This document shows, in pieces, positions 54,036 through 63,996 of a stretch of DNA of 64,000 nt. The stretch is from positions 1 through 64,000 of the forward strand of contig NZ_JOAJ01000010.1 of assembly GCF_000720425.1 (NCBI RefSeq), given 5' to 3'. The stretch's first letter is position 1; the number at the start of each line of letters is the position of its first letter. Position numbers and translations under genes: made by a program. The DNA is from Nocardia rhamnosiphila NBRC 108938 (GTDB taxonomy: Bacteria; Actinomycetota; Actinomycetes; Mycobacteriales; Mycobacteriaceae). Under the pieces are notes generated by a model. It did no database searches. It saw only the letters and a list, made by a program, of their open reading frames with translations, and had not been told where the DNA came from.

Positions 54036-55114
54036 GCGGCACGGCCCCGAACCTGCTCGCGCCCACCCGTGTCGTGCGGTGGGGCCCGGTCTCGGTGCGC
54101 GTCACGCCCCGAACACTGTGGGTCGGTGTGGCGTTGTCCCTGCTGGCCTTGGCGGCCACCGCGTTCCATATCGCCAACGGCGGGTCCGCGCTACCGCTCG
54201 ACGCGGTCGTCCGGGCACTGCTGGGCGACGACTCGAATTCCCGCCTCCACCTTGCCGTGACGGAATTCCGGGCGCCGCGCGCCGTGGGGGCCGTCATCGC
54301 GGGCGGCTGTCTGGCCATGGCGGGGGCGATCACCCAGACCGTCGCACGCAACCCGCTCGCCAGCCCCGATGTCCTCGGCGTGACGGCCGGCGCCTCGCTC
54401 GGCGCGGTCTCCGTGCTGGTGCTGGCCGGTGGTGGCGCCGCCGGGCTCAGTGGGTTCGCCGCCCGCGTCGGTCTGCCGGCCGCCGCGTTCGGCGGCGGGA
54501 TCCTGGCCGGAGTCCTGCTCTTCCTGCTGGCCTTTTCCGCGACTCTCGACAGCTACCGCCTGGTGCTCGTCGGGCTCGGCATCAACGGCCTCGCGGTGAG
54601 CCTGACGACCTGGATGCTGACCCTCGGTGATGTCAGCAACGCCGCCCAGGCGCTGACCTGGATGTCCGGTTCACTCAACGGCAAGGACTGGCCGCTGATC
54701 CGGCCGATGGGACTGCTGGCGCTGGTCCTGCTGGTGGGTGCGCTGCTGCTGGGGCGGCGGCTGACGCTGCTCACCGTGGACGACGATATCGCGCTCGGAC
54801 TGGGCATCCGGATCGGCCGCCTTCGGCTGTACGCCCTGGCCCTCGCGACGCTGCTGGCTTCCACCGGTGTCGTGGTCGCGGGTCCGCTGGTCTTCGTCGC
54901 GCTGGCGAGTCCCCAGATCGCGCGGCTGCTCACCCGGTCGACCGTGCCACCGATCCTGGCTTCCGGATTGGTCGGCATCGTATTCGTCTCGGTCGCCGAC
55001 ACCCTGGCCGCGAACGCGCTGCCGGTATCGCTACCGGTCGGTGTGGCCACCGCGGTGCTGGGCGGACCGTATCTCCTCTTTCTGGTCCTGCGGAACCAAA
55101 GGAAGCTGACGTGA
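54032..55114 (+). CDS. Iron-siderophore ABC transporter permease (FecCD type), subunit 2
   Basis: A 360-residue FecCD permease, the partner of subunit 1. It shows FRAPRAVGAVIAGGCLAMAGAITQTVARNPLASPDVLGVTAGASLGA and VAGPLVFVALASPQIARLL. It starts inside the stop codon of subunit 1 (ATGA), and its own stop overlaps the ATPase GTG. Confidence 0.94.
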   Translation: MSGTAPNLLAPTRVVRWGPVSVRVTPRTLWVGVALSLLALAATAFHIANGGSALPLDAVVRALLGDDSNSRLHLAVTEFRAPRAVGAVIAGGCLAMAGAITQTVARNPLASPDVLGVTAGASLGAVSVLVLAGGGAAGLSGFAARVGLPAAAFGGGILAGVLLFLLAFSATLDSYRLVLVGLGINGLAVSLTTWMLTLGDVSNAAQALTWMSGSLNGKDWPLIRPMGLLALVLLVGALLLGRRLTLLTVDDDIALGLGIRIGRLRLYALALATLLASTGVVVAGPLVFVALASPQIARLLTRSTVPPILASGLVGIVFVSVADTLAANALPVSLPVGVATAVLGGPYLLFLVLRNQRKLT

Positions 55115-55902
55115 GTCACCCGGAAACGATGTCCGTACTACGCGCGGAAAATCTCACCCTCGGCTACGACGGCGCCGATATCGTCACCGATCTGACCTTC
55201 GATGTCCCGACCGGATCGGTCACGTCGATCATCGGCCCCAACGGCTGCGGGAAGTCGACATTGTTGCGCGGCCTCGGCCGGCTGATCACTCCCCGGGCCG
55301 GTCGAGTCCTGCTCGACGGCAGGCCGATCGGCACACTGCCCACCCGGCAGGTCGCCCGGCACGTCAGCATCCTGCCCCAATCGCCCATCGCGCCACCCGG
55401 TCTCACGGTCGCCGATCTCGTCTCGCGCGGGCGCCATCCCAGGCAACGCTGGTACGAACAGTTCTCCGTCCTCGATGAGACAACGCTGCGGCACGTCCTG
55501 AACAGCACCGGAATGCTCGACCTGGCCGGCGCAAGGCTCGAAGAACTCTCCGGGGGCCAACGGCAACGGGCGTGGATATCCATGACACTCGCCCAGGAAA
55601 CCGACATCATGCTGCTGGACGAGCCGACGACCTATCTGGATCTGGCGCATCAGGTGGATCTGCTGAAATTGATCGTGCGGATGAACCGCGAACACAACCG
55701 GACCGTTCTCATGGTGCTGCACGACATCTCGCTGGCCGCCCGATACAGCGACCATCTCGTCGCGATGAAGAACGGAGCCATCGTGGTTGAGGGCACCCCC
55801 GAGCACGTGGTGCGCCCGGACGTGCTGCGGGACGTATTCGGTCTCGCCGCGCAGGTGGTCGCCGAGCCGACCGAAGGTCGGCCGCACGTCGTCCCGCTCT
55901 GA
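55111..55902 (+). CDS. Iron-siderophore ABC transporter ATP-binding protein
   Basis: A 263-residue ABC ATPase of the FepC/FecE type. Walker A GPNGCGKST, Q-loop in LPQSPIAPPG, signature LSGGQRQRAW, Walker B IMLLDEPTTYLD and the switch His in VLHDISLA are all present. The GTG start overlaps the permease stop (GTGA). It completes the uptake system fed by the binding protein; the SIP protein then reduces the iron. Confidence 0.95.
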   Translation: MSHPETMSVLRAENLTLGYDGADIVTDLTFDVPTGSVTSIIGPNGCGKSTLLRGLGRLITPRAGRVLLDGRPIGTLPTRQVARHVSILPQSPIAPPGLTVADLVSRGRHPRQRWYEQFSVLDETTLRHVLNSTGMLDLAGARLEELSGGQRQRAWISMTLAQETDIMLLDEPTTYLDLAHQVDLLKLIVRMNREHNRTVLMVLHDISLAARYSDHLVAMKNGAIVVEGTPEHVVRPDVLRDVFGLAAQVVAEPTEGRPHVVPL

Positions 55903-56065
55903 TCGGTACGGAAAGCCCGAAGGCCGGGTGGGGGGCGCGGAGATCCATGCCGCCGGTTCGTCGGTGAGCAGCACTCGGCCTCACCGGGCTGTCGAACTGT
56001 CGACGCCCCGCCGGGCGCCCGGGATGGAACGGCGGTCACCGCCGTCCGAATCGTGATCGCGGGAC

Positions 56066-56545
56066 CTACTTCTCGGTGCGGTCGACGGCGAAAGCCGCCG
56101 GTACGTCCACCCGAGCGGTATCGAACAGATCGGCGCAGCGGGTGAGCAGCCGGCACAGCGTTTCCCGTTCGGCATCGGTGAACCCGTCGCCGACGGTTCG
56201 CTCCACTGCGATCGCGCGGGCGTCGGCCTCCCCCATCACCGATTCACCCCTTTCCGTGAGCCGCGTTTCCAGCATGTTCTTATGCCACGGATGCGGGGTG
56301 CGTTCGATCAGGCCGCGGTCGACGAGGTTGGTGAGCACCGTGTTCATCGTCGGGGGTGTCACTCCGCACAGCCGGGCCAGCGCCGCCGCCGAAATACCGG
56401 GATTATCGCTGAGGAACAACAGCGCCGCGTATTGCGCCTCGGTGACGCCGATGGGTTTGAGCGCAGCGCTCTTGGCCGCGTTCCGCGCTTGTTCGGCGCG
56501 TTTGACATACGAACCGATGCGCTCCTCGGCGGGCATTGACGTCAT
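56066..56545 (-). CDS. MarR family transcriptional regulator
   Basis: A 159-residue MarR protein with winged-helix pattern AALARLCGVTPPTMNTVLTNLVDRGLIERTPHPWHKNMLETRLTERG. No strong ribosome site precedes the ATG, so the message may be leaderless. It is divergent from a lipoprotein gene; two palindromes lie between them. It probably controls both directions. Confidence 0.88.
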   Translation of the reverse strand: MTSMPAEERIGSYVKRAEQARNAAKSAALKPIGVTEAQYAALLFLSDNPGISAAALARLCGVTPPTMNTVLTNLVDRGLIERTPHPWHKNMLETRLTERGESVMGEADARAIAVERTVGDGFTDAERETLCRLLTRCADLFDTARVDVPAAFAVDRTEK

Positions 56546-56591
56546 GCAGGCATGGTATCCATGCCCGCATGACGTTAGAGTCTTGACGAAT

Positions 56592-56605
56592 ATTAGAACT
56601 CTAAT
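56592..56605. promoter_or_regulatory. MarR-type operator in the divergent promoter
   Basis: ATTAGAACTCTAAT is a perfect inverted repeat (ATTAGA/TCTAAT) around AC. A second, shorter one, CATGG-TAT-CCATG, lies just before the MarR start, about 56548-56560. Either could be the regulator's site. Confidence 0.65.
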
Positions 56606-56668
56606 CTAACTTAGCCTTCACACTGTACTGTCAGGCCGAACGTAATGCGTGCAGAAAGAGCAGGAGCC

Positions 56669-57673
56669 ATGTCTCGTACCACCCGCCGTTGCTGGTCCAC
56701 CACCGTTCTCGCGGCGGCCGCCGGCCTTGTCCTGGCGGGCTGCGGGCGCCCGGCGGAACCCGCCCCGGCACCCCGCATCGACACCGCATTCGAATTACCC
56801 GGCGACCGCGTCTATCCCGAGGGCGTAGCCGTGGACGAACACACGGGGGACGTCTATGTCGGCTCCTACGCCGACGGGACGATCTACCGGAACACCGTCG
56901 GCGCGACCCGCGCCGAAGTCTTCCTACCGCCCGGAACCGACGGCCGCCGGACCGCAAACGGTCTTCGAATCGACCGAGCCGGACGGCTGTGGGTCCTCGA
57001 CTCGACCGCCGGAGCAGCCGTCTACGACCTGGGGTCACGGCGATTACGCGCGCGATTCGACGTACCGGGAACCGGCGACCGCTTCGTCAACGACATCGCC
57101 TTCGGCCCCGACGGGACGGCTTACCTCACCGACAGCCGACGCCACCTCATCTACCAGGTCACCCCCGCAGACCTGGACCGGGCACTGACCGGGGACGGGC
57201 ACGGGGAACTGGGCCGGGCCTTCGATCTGGCGTCCGCCCTGGAACCCCACGGCCCCGACGCCTACACCCTCAACGGAATAGTCACCGACCCCACCGGCGC
57301 CTATCTGCTCACCGCGGACACCACCGGAGGCGACCTCTACCGGGTCGCCCTCACCCCCGGCCCCACTCCGATCCGCCGAGTGAATCTCGTCGGCGGCGAA
57401 CTCACCCTCGCCGACGGTCTCGATCTGGACGGCACCACCCTGCGGGCGGCCCACAACACCGACGACATCGTCAGCACCTGGACACTGTCGGATACCGGCG
57501 ACACCGCCACCCGGACAGCCGAATACCACGACGACGCCCTCGGCGTTCCCACCACCCTGGTCCACGACAGAGACCGCGTACTCGTGGTCGCCTCGCAATT
57601 CGACAAAGGCGGTCCACTGGGCACCGGCACACCCACCGCCCCGTTCCGTGTGCTCGCGGTAACCGGCCTCTGA
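56669..57673 (+). CDS. SMP-30/gluconolactonase-like lipoprotein
   Basis: A 334-residue exported protein. The lipobox LVLAGC is at about residues 20-25, so it is a lipid-anchored surface protein. The rest is a six-bladed beta-propeller of the SMP-30/gluconolactonase/strictosidine synthase type (VYPEGVAVDEHTGDVYVGSYADGTIYR and TANGLRIDRAGRLWVLDS and NDIAFGPDGTAYLTDS). AGGAG precedes ATG 56669. It is divergent from a MarR gene and ends in a strong terminator. The substrate is unknown. Confidence 0.87.
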   Translation: MSRTTRRCWSTTVLAAAAGLVLAGCGRPAEPAPAPRIDTAFELPGDRVYPEGVAVDEHTGDVYVGSYADGTIYRNTVGATRAEVFLPPGTDGRRTANGLRIDRAGRLWVLDSTAGAAVYDLGSRRLRARFDVPGTGDRFVNDIAFGPDGTAYLTDSRRHLIYQVTPADLDRALTGDGHGELGRAFDLASALEPHGPDAYTLNGIVTDPTGAYLLTADTTGGDLYRVALTPGPTPIRRVNLVGGELTLADGLDLDGTTLRAAHNTDDIVSTWTLSDTGDTATRTAEYHDDALGVPTTLVHDRDRVLVVASQFDKGGPLGTGTPTAPFRVLAVTGL

Positions 57674-57698
57674 GTACCGGCCGATCAGAACACCGGAG

Positions 57699-57723
57699 GT
57701 CGGCCCGCCGAAGGCGGGCCGAC
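57699..57723 (+). terminator. Strong hairpin after the propeller lipoprotein gene
   Basis: GTCGGCCCGCC (57699-57709) pairs perfectly with GGCGGGCCGAC (57713-57723) across a GAA loop, 25 bp past the stop codon. A short TTCC follows rather than a T tract. Confidence 0.8.
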
Positions 57724-57874
57724 TTCCGCTCGTAGCCAAGGCCCGGACGCCCATCGTGCCGACCGGTCGCGTACGCGAACAGGCCGAGGGCCGCGACCGG
57801 CGGCCCGGCCTTCGGTTCGAAAATGAGGCGCCGTGTGGCCCGACTCGACACCACTCGATCAGCCCCTGCGGTGG

Positions 57875-58291
57875 TCAGGCGGAAGTGCCGGTCACAAAAG
57901 CCACCTGTTGCCCGGTAATTCGGGCCACAGTCGCAAAATCGTTGTCATCGCACAGGACTGTGAGTCGACCGTGTTCGGCGGTCGCCGCAATGAGGAGGTC
58001 GACCGGGCCGGCCGAACGGTGAGTCCCGTGCTCGGTCATCAACTGCTGGACCTCCTCGGCGCGCTCGTACGCCCGGTCCGACATCGGGGTCCAACCGAAC
58101 AGATCATTCAGTAGCCGCCGCTTCTCGAGCCGATCGGCCAGGGATCGGGACGAGTACAGGAATTCGAGTTCCACCATCGGACAGGTAGCGATCACTCCCG
58201 CGGCCAGCTGATCTGCCCACGCCTTCCGGTAGGGCTCCTGGAGGATCCGGAACAGTCCGGAAGTATCGATGAGGTAGATGGCGGGGCTCAA
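57875..58291 (-). CDS. vapC: VapC-type PIN-domain toxin
   Basis: A 138-residue PIN-domain ribonuclease. Acidic metal-site residues are seen in YLIDTSGLFR (Asp near the start), MVELEFLYSSR (Glu), and GPVDLLIAATAEHGRLTVLCDDNDF (Asp residues). It is the toxin of a type II pair and likely cuts tRNA or rRNA. The start codon is TTG, overlapping the antitoxin stop (TTGA). A weak start inside the stop of vapB would favour making less toxin than antitoxin. Confidence 0.92.
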   Translation of the reverse strand: MSPAIYLIDTSGLFRILQEPYRKAWADQLAAGVIATCPMVELEFLYSSRSLADRLEKRRLLNDLFGWTPMSDRAYERAEEVQQLMTEHGTHRSAGPVDLLIAATAEHGRLTVLCDDNDFATVARITGQQVAFVTGTSA

Positions 58292-58506
58292 CGGCGGTAG
58301 GCCGCCTTGTTGCCGAGGAACTCGTCGAAGTCTCCTCCGTCGGCCATCTCGCCGAGGCGGGCGAGAGCCCGCATGCGGACCAATCGTTGGCCGACTTCTC
58401 GTAGGGCGGCATTGACCGTGTCTTTCTTGGTCTTGGTACCGAGCACTTCCGCGGCGATCGCCAGCGCTTCGTCATCGATCTCGATCGGCGTCTTGGAAGA
58501 TCCCAT
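58288..58506 (-). CDS. vapB: VapB-type antitoxin
   Basis: A 72-residue antitoxin: N-terminal ribbon-helix-helix-like DNA-binding part (TPIEIDDEALAIAAEVLGTKTKKDTVNAALREV) and a C-terminal toxin-binding tail (GEMADGGDFDEFLGNKAAYRR). ATG 58506 has GAGGTG upstream. It is the first gene of the pair and probably represses it. The palindrome-rich, AT-richer sequence near 58530-58565 is the likely promoter. Confidence 0.9.
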   Translation of the reverse strand: MGSSKTPIEIDDEALAIAAEVLGTKTKKDTVNAALREVGQRLVRMRALARLGEMADGGDFDEFLGNKAAYRR

Positions 58507-58660
58507 GGTCACCCACCTCTGATGGACGTCTGATATATGAAATACGGGTATCCAGGGTACCTCTAGCGCCTCGTCTACACAGCTGGATAACGACCGAGGG
58601 CCGGCCCACCGTAACGGTGGGCCGGCCCTCGATTCGAAAAGGATTGCCGGGTGGCGGGAC

Positions 58661-60349
<1,689 letters not shown>

Positions 60350-60429
60350 TTAGCTACGCTTGTGGCCAGGTTCGGTGCCCGCGACGGACGACCAGGGGTG
60401 TCGTGGTACCCGATCTCACCGTCCCGACC

Positions 60430-60456
60430 TTGGCACTCTCCGGTGGGGAGTGCCAA
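60430..60456. promoter_or_regulatory. CIRCE element 1 (HrcA operator)
   Basis: TTGGCACTC and GAGTGCCAA are perfect arms around 9 bases, one base per arm from the CIRCE consensus TTAGCACTC-N9-GAGTGCTAA. Confidence 0.92.
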
Positions 60457-60464
60457 AGCCATTT

Positions 60465-60491
60465 TTAGCACTCGCCGGTGCCGAGTGCAAG
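60465..60491. promoter_or_regulatory. CIRCE element 2 (HrcA operator)
   Basis: TTAGCACTC (exact left arm) and GAGTGCAAG surround 9 bases; it lies 8 bp beyond element 1. Two tandem CIRCE copies are known before groEL genes in actinobacteria. The rest of the 375-bp gap (60492-60661) holds one GC hairpin (CGCCGCCGGAGGCGGCG) next to the hypothetical gene's stop and no other gene. Confidence 0.93.
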
Positions 60492-60661
60492 GTCGGTCGA
60501 CACGAAGAATGCAACGACCCCGATACGGCTACCCGAATAAGTCCGGCGCCCGTGTCGATTCCGGAGCGACAGGGCGAAGAAACACTGCGACCGATCGGCG
60601 GAGTGAAGAATGGAGACCGAGGCACCCCGGACCCTGCGCCGCCGGAGGCGGCGCCGAAAAC

Positions 60662-60955
60662 TCAGAGACTGTCGGTGACCCGCAGGGCAAGAGCCAGAAA
60701 GGCATCCGCACGACGCTCCTCCGGGGTGCGCGGCTCCCCCTCGTCGATTGTGACGAATTCGGCATCGTGCAGCAGCAGCTCGGCCTCGACCCGCATGATG
60801 GCGCGAATGAACGGCGGCGCGACCTCCGGCGGTAGATCACCGTTGACCACATAGCTCCCGTCCGACAACGATTCGGTGGAGACGTAGGTCAATGCGCGCA
60901 GCAGATCATCCCGGTGCTCACCGGCCACCAGGTCGGAGTCCGTTTCATCCGCCAT
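60662..60955 (-). CDS. Conserved-looking hypothetical protein
   Basis: A 97-residue acidic protein with no signal peptide, Cys or membrane segment. The start has an acidic disordered stretch, followed by helix and strand pattern (LLRALTYVSTESLSDGSYVVNGDLPPEV, then FIRAIMRVEAELLLHDAEFVTI). Codon use is coding. I do not recognise the family. It is in the same direction as groEL2, but the CIRCE elements separate them. Confidence 0.65.
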   Translation of the reverse strand: MADETDSDLVAGEHRDDLLRALTYVSTESLSDGSYVVNGDLPPEVAPPFIRAIMRVEAELLLHDAEFVTIDEGEPRTPEERRADAFLALALRVTDSL

Positions 60956-61126
60956 TGCTATAGATTACCGGGACACCGGCCCGGATCGGGCGCATCGGAG
61001 CCCCCGCCTGCGGTAACACCAGCGCGGCGGACGGGCGCCGCCCGGCACAGGACGCACTGCGGACCGGTTCGAATCGCGGTGATCGCACGGCGCGGAGTCC
61101 CGGGCGCCTCCGCGGCCGGGCGTACG

Positions 61127-61885
61127 CTATTCCTTCTCGGCGACGATCTGCCGCAGCAATTCGAGCAATCGGGTCTCGATCGGCTCCTTGCGCAATCCGG
61201 CATCGCTCAGGATGCCCGAGCCGTTCTCCAATTCGAGCACGGCGAGCAGGATGTGCTCGGTGCCGATGTAGTTGTGCGCGAGCCGCAGGGCCTCACGGAA
61301 GGTCAGCTCCAGTGCTTTTTTCGCGTCGGCGCCGAAGGGGATGAGTCCGCTCATCTTGCCGGCGGCGGTCGCGGCCTTGAGGGCCTCCGGCCCGGCTGTC
61401 GCGTCGCCGCCGACCGCGGCCAGCGCCGCGCTCGCGAGATCCGCGAGGGCGACCCTCTGTTCCACGATCAGCTGACCGGCGAGACCGTCCGCCTCACTGA
61501 GCAGGCCCAGCACCAGATGACCGAGGGAGATCTCGGCGCTGCCGGTGATACTCGCGGCCTCCTGGGCCGCGACCACGACCGTGCGGGCGCGCGGGGTGAA
61601 TTTGCCGAATCCGGCATTGGGGTCCATCTCGGCGGAGGGATCGCCCGGCGGTTTGGGCACGAAGCGTTTCTGGGCCGCCTGCTTGCTCACACCCATACTG
61701 GCGCCGATCTCGGTCCACGAGGCGCCCGACCGGCGGGCCTGATCCACGAAATGACCGATCAGATGGTCGGCCAGCTCACCGAGATGCCCCGCGGTGACCA
61801 CCGCGTCGGAGAGTTGATCCAGCGCGTTGTCGGGCCGGGCCTTCTTGATGACCTCGATGAGGTCGTCCAGACGTACTGTTGTCAT
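61127..61885 (-). CDS. ClpC2-like protein: HTH plus Clp N-terminal domain
   Basis: A 252-residue protein without any ATPase module. Residues about 50-75 form a helix-turn-helix (SGASWTEIGASMGVSKQAAQKRF). Residues 90-245 are two Clp-N repeats (FTPRARTVVVAAQEAASITGSAEISLGHLVLGLL and LELTFREALRLAHNYIGTEHILLAVL). The length and layout match mycobacterial ClpC2 (Rv2667), which binds compounds such as cyclomarin that hit the ClpC1 N-domain and so shields the protease. The HTH and the paired operators just upstream suggest it also represses its own gene. Confidence 0.88.
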   Translation of the reverse strand: MTTVRLDDLIEVIKKARPDNALDQLSDAVVTAGHLGELADHLIGHFVDQARRSGASWTEIGASMGVSKQAAQKRFVPKPPGDPSAEMDPNAGFGKFTPRARTVVVAAQEAASITGSAEISLGHLVLGLLSEADGLAGQLIVEQRVALADLASAALAAVGGDATAGPEALKAATAAGKMSGLIPFGADAKKALELTFREALRLAHNYIGTEHILLAVLELENGSGILSDAGLRKEPIETRLLELLRQIVAEKE

Positions 61886-61908
61886 GCGTCAACTATAGGT
61901 TGACGCAT
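61884..61908. promoter_or_regulatory. Operator 1 at the clpC2-like start
   Basis: ATGCGTCAAC and GTTGACGCAT are perfect 10-base arms around TATAG. The element overlaps the start codon of the gene. Confidence 0.85.
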
Positions 61909-61915
61909 GACTTAT

Positions 61916-61934
61916 CGTCAACCACAAGTTGACG
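61916..61934. promoter_or_regulatory. Operator 2 upstream of the clpC2-like gene
   Basis: CGTCAAC-N5-GTTGACG repeats the core of operator 1, centre to centre 29 bp. It lies between the clpC2-like start and the pssA stop, within the promoter. Confidence 0.82.
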
Positions 61935-61944
61935 AAATGACCCG

Positions 61945-62868
61945 TCAGTTCCGCCCACCCGGCCGGCGCAACCGCAACCGCGAATCGCCCCGCAGCGCGG
62001 GCCGCCGGATATCGGGGCGGCGCAGCACCGGCCGCCGGATCTCCGGGCGCCGCAGGACGGTCAACCGGCGGTCGGCCCGGCGCTGCGCGCGACGCTCGGA
62101 CGGTTTGTACTGCCAGGTCTCGGGCCGGGCCGCCACCCAGCGCCGCGAGTACCACGCGAAGGGGATGTGCCCCAGGTACAGCACGATCAGTACGAGCAAC
62201 AGCACGATGGGGTAGGTGATCAGCGCCGCGCCGGCCAGCGCGACCAGCACGAGCAGGCCGGCGGCGGCCTGCGGGGCGACCGAGACCGACTTCAGGGCCA
62301 GTGTGGGAATGGTGCTCACGCACAGCGCCGCGGCGAAGATCGTCCAGGCCGCGACCACCGGGAAACTCGTCCACCAGCCGTCGCCGAACTGCACGTACAC
62401 CGCGATGGGAGCCATCGCGATGAGCGCGCCGGCCGGAGCCGGGACCCCGACGAAGTACTCGCGCGCCCAATCGGGACGGGTGTCGTCGTCGAGCAGGGTG
62501 TTGAACCGGGCCAGCCGCAGCACGATGCTCACCGCGAAGAGCAGCGCGATGATCCAGCCCGAGCCGCTGCTCGCACCGTTGAACAGCACCACATAGAGCA
62601 CCAGCGCCGGCGCCACCCCGAAAGAGATGGCATCGGAGAGGGAGTCCAGCTCCGCGCCGATCTTGGTGGTCGCCGACAGCAACCGCGCCAGCCGGCCGTC
62701 GAGGGTATCCAGGACCGCGGCCGCGCCGATCATGGCGAGCGCGATCTTCAGTTCCCCCTCCAGGCCGAACCGAACCGCGGACAGTCCCGAGCACAGCGCC
62801 AGGATGGTGACGATACTGGGCAGCAGCCGGATCGATCGGCGCCGCCTGCCTTCGATGACCTGCTCCAT
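61945..62868 (-). CDS. pssA: CDP-diacylglycerol-serine O-phosphatidyltransferase
   Basis: A membrane enzyme of about 307 residues that makes phosphatidylserine from CDP-diacylglycerol and serine. The CDP-alcohol phosphotransferase motif is complete: DTLDGRLARLLSATTKIGAELDSLSD (DGxxAR-x8-GxxxDxxxD). Seven to eight hydrophobic helices follow. The C-terminus is an Arg/Pro-rich tail with a ten-residue unit repeated twice (RRPEIRRPVL then RRPDIRRPAL), unusual for the family. The ATG shares one base with the psd stop (TGATG), so the two steps to phosphatidylethanolamine are coupled. Confidence 0.94.
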   Translation of the reverse strand: MEQVIEGRRRRSIRLLPSIVTILALCSGLSAVRFGLEGELKIALAMIGAAAVLDTLDGRLARLLSATTKIGAELDSLSDAISFGVAPALVLYVVLFNGASSGSGWIIALLFAVSIVLRLARFNTLLDDDTRPDWAREYFVGVPAPAGALIAMAPIAVYVQFGDGWWTSFPVVAAWTIFAAALCVSTIPTLALKSVSVAPQAAAGLLVLVALAGAALITYPIVLLLVLIVLYLGHIPFAWYSRRWVAARPETWQYKPSERRAQRRADRRLTVLRRPEIRRPVLRRPDIRRPALRGDSRLRLRRPGGRN

Positions 62869-63593
62869 CACGCGCCTGCCGACGGCAGGATCGCCAGCAC
62901 CGTCTCCCCCCCGATCGTCCGCTGGCCGATGTTCACCAGCAGTTCGGTCCCGGCCGGGAAGTAGGTGTCCACGCGCGACCCGAAACGGATCAGGCCGTAG
63001 GTGTCGCCGATGGTGATCCGGTCACCGGCGGCGGCGTCACAGACGATGCGCCGGGCCAGCAGACCGGCGATCTGGACCACCACCACCTGTTGCCCGTCCG
63101 CGGTATCGATCAGCATGCTGCTGCGTTCGTTGACCTCGCTGGCATCGGCCAGGTCGGCGGATTTGAACTGCCCGCGCCGGTAGCGCACATCGCGCACCAC
63201 GCCCGAGACCGGCGTGCGCTGTACGTGCACGTCCAGCACCGACAGGAAGATGCTCACCCTGGGCAGCGGCTGATCGCCCAAACCCAGCTCGGGCGGGGGC
63301 GCCGCCGTGTCGACCAGGGCGACCTCACCGTCGGCGGGGGCGACCACCACTCCGGCCCGATTCGGCGGGACCCGGTGGGGATGCCGGAAGAAGGCGGCGC
63401 TCGCCGCGGCCGCCGCGAGCGCGGTCCGGCGGACCCAGCGCCGCCTGCGGCCCAGGACGGCGACCCCCAGCGGAACGGCCACGAAGGGCAATCCGGCCGG
63501 ATGCATCGGCGGGATCGCACTGCGCACCAGATCGGCCAGATGGGCCGGGCCGGTGGTTTCCGGGGTGCCGGGCGGCGTGGGACGGCGTGCCAC
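62868..63593 (-). CDS. psd: Phosphatidylserine decarboxylase
   Basis: A 241-residue decarboxylase that turns phosphatidylserine into phosphatidylethanolamine. The autocleavage site Gly-Ser is in [12 protein letters not shown] near the C-terminus, which would split the protein and leave a pyruvoyl group on the alpha chain. The short form is usual in mycobacteria. I chose GTG 63593 (GAGGA upstream); the frame is open to 63650. The N-terminus has a Pro-rich start and two hydrophobic stretches (about 38-52 and 62-74). Confidence 0.93.
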   Translation of the reverse strand: MARRPTPPGTPETTGPAHLADLVRSAIPPMHPAGLPFVAVPLGVAVLGRRRRWVRRTALAAAAASAAFFRHPHRVPPNRAGVVVAPADGEVALVDTAAPPPELGLGDQPLPRVSIFLSVLDVHVQRTPVSGVVRDVRYRRGQFKSADLADASEVNERSSMLIDTADGQQVVVVQIAGLLARRIVCDAAAGDRITIGDTYGLIRFGSRVDTYFPAGTELLVNIGQRTIGGETVLAILPSAGA

Positions 63594-63735
63594 TGATTCC
63601 TCTTTCGTACTCGGTTCGATCGGCGCGGACTCCGGGTGGCGACCGGTCACCGCGCACGGGCCGGCCGAACCTGTCGGCGCAAGCGTTCACACCTTACGCC
63701 GAACAGGCCGGTGGCACCGGGTGTCGAACCGAGGC

Positions 63736-63996
63736 CTACCTCCGTACGACCAACTTCACCAGGAACAAGAGGATGACGGCGCCGGCCAGGCAGGTGAAGA
63801 AGCTGAACCACCAGCCTCCACTGTTCACGTCGACACCGAATGCCGAGAGCAGGAAGCCGCCGAGCAGGCCGCCGACGATACCTACCACGATATTGAGAAG
63901 AATGCCCTGCTGGGCGTCGGTTTTCATGATCTTACTGGCGATCCAGCCGGCGATACCGCCGATGATGATCCAGCCGATGATGCCGAGTCCGAGCAT
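63736..63996 (-). CDS. GlsB/YeaQ/YmgE family membrane protein
   Basis: An 86-residue protein with three hydrophobic helices and the family pattern GIIGWIIIGGIAGWIASKIMK, then ILLNIVVGIVGGLLGGFLL. The family is induced by general stress in many bacteria; its function is unknown. It stands alone at the window edge, and its promoter lies beyond the sequence. Confidence 0.9.
   Translation of the reverse strand: MLGLGIIGWIIIGGIAGWIASKIMKTDAQQGILLNIVVGIVGGLLGGFLLSAFGVDVNSGGWWFSFFTCLAGAVILLFLVKLVVRR

Noticed and set aside
60625..60660. Further copy of the dispersed repeat
   Set aside because: Only a GC hairpin of similar composition is present; neither the outer nor the inner arms occur.
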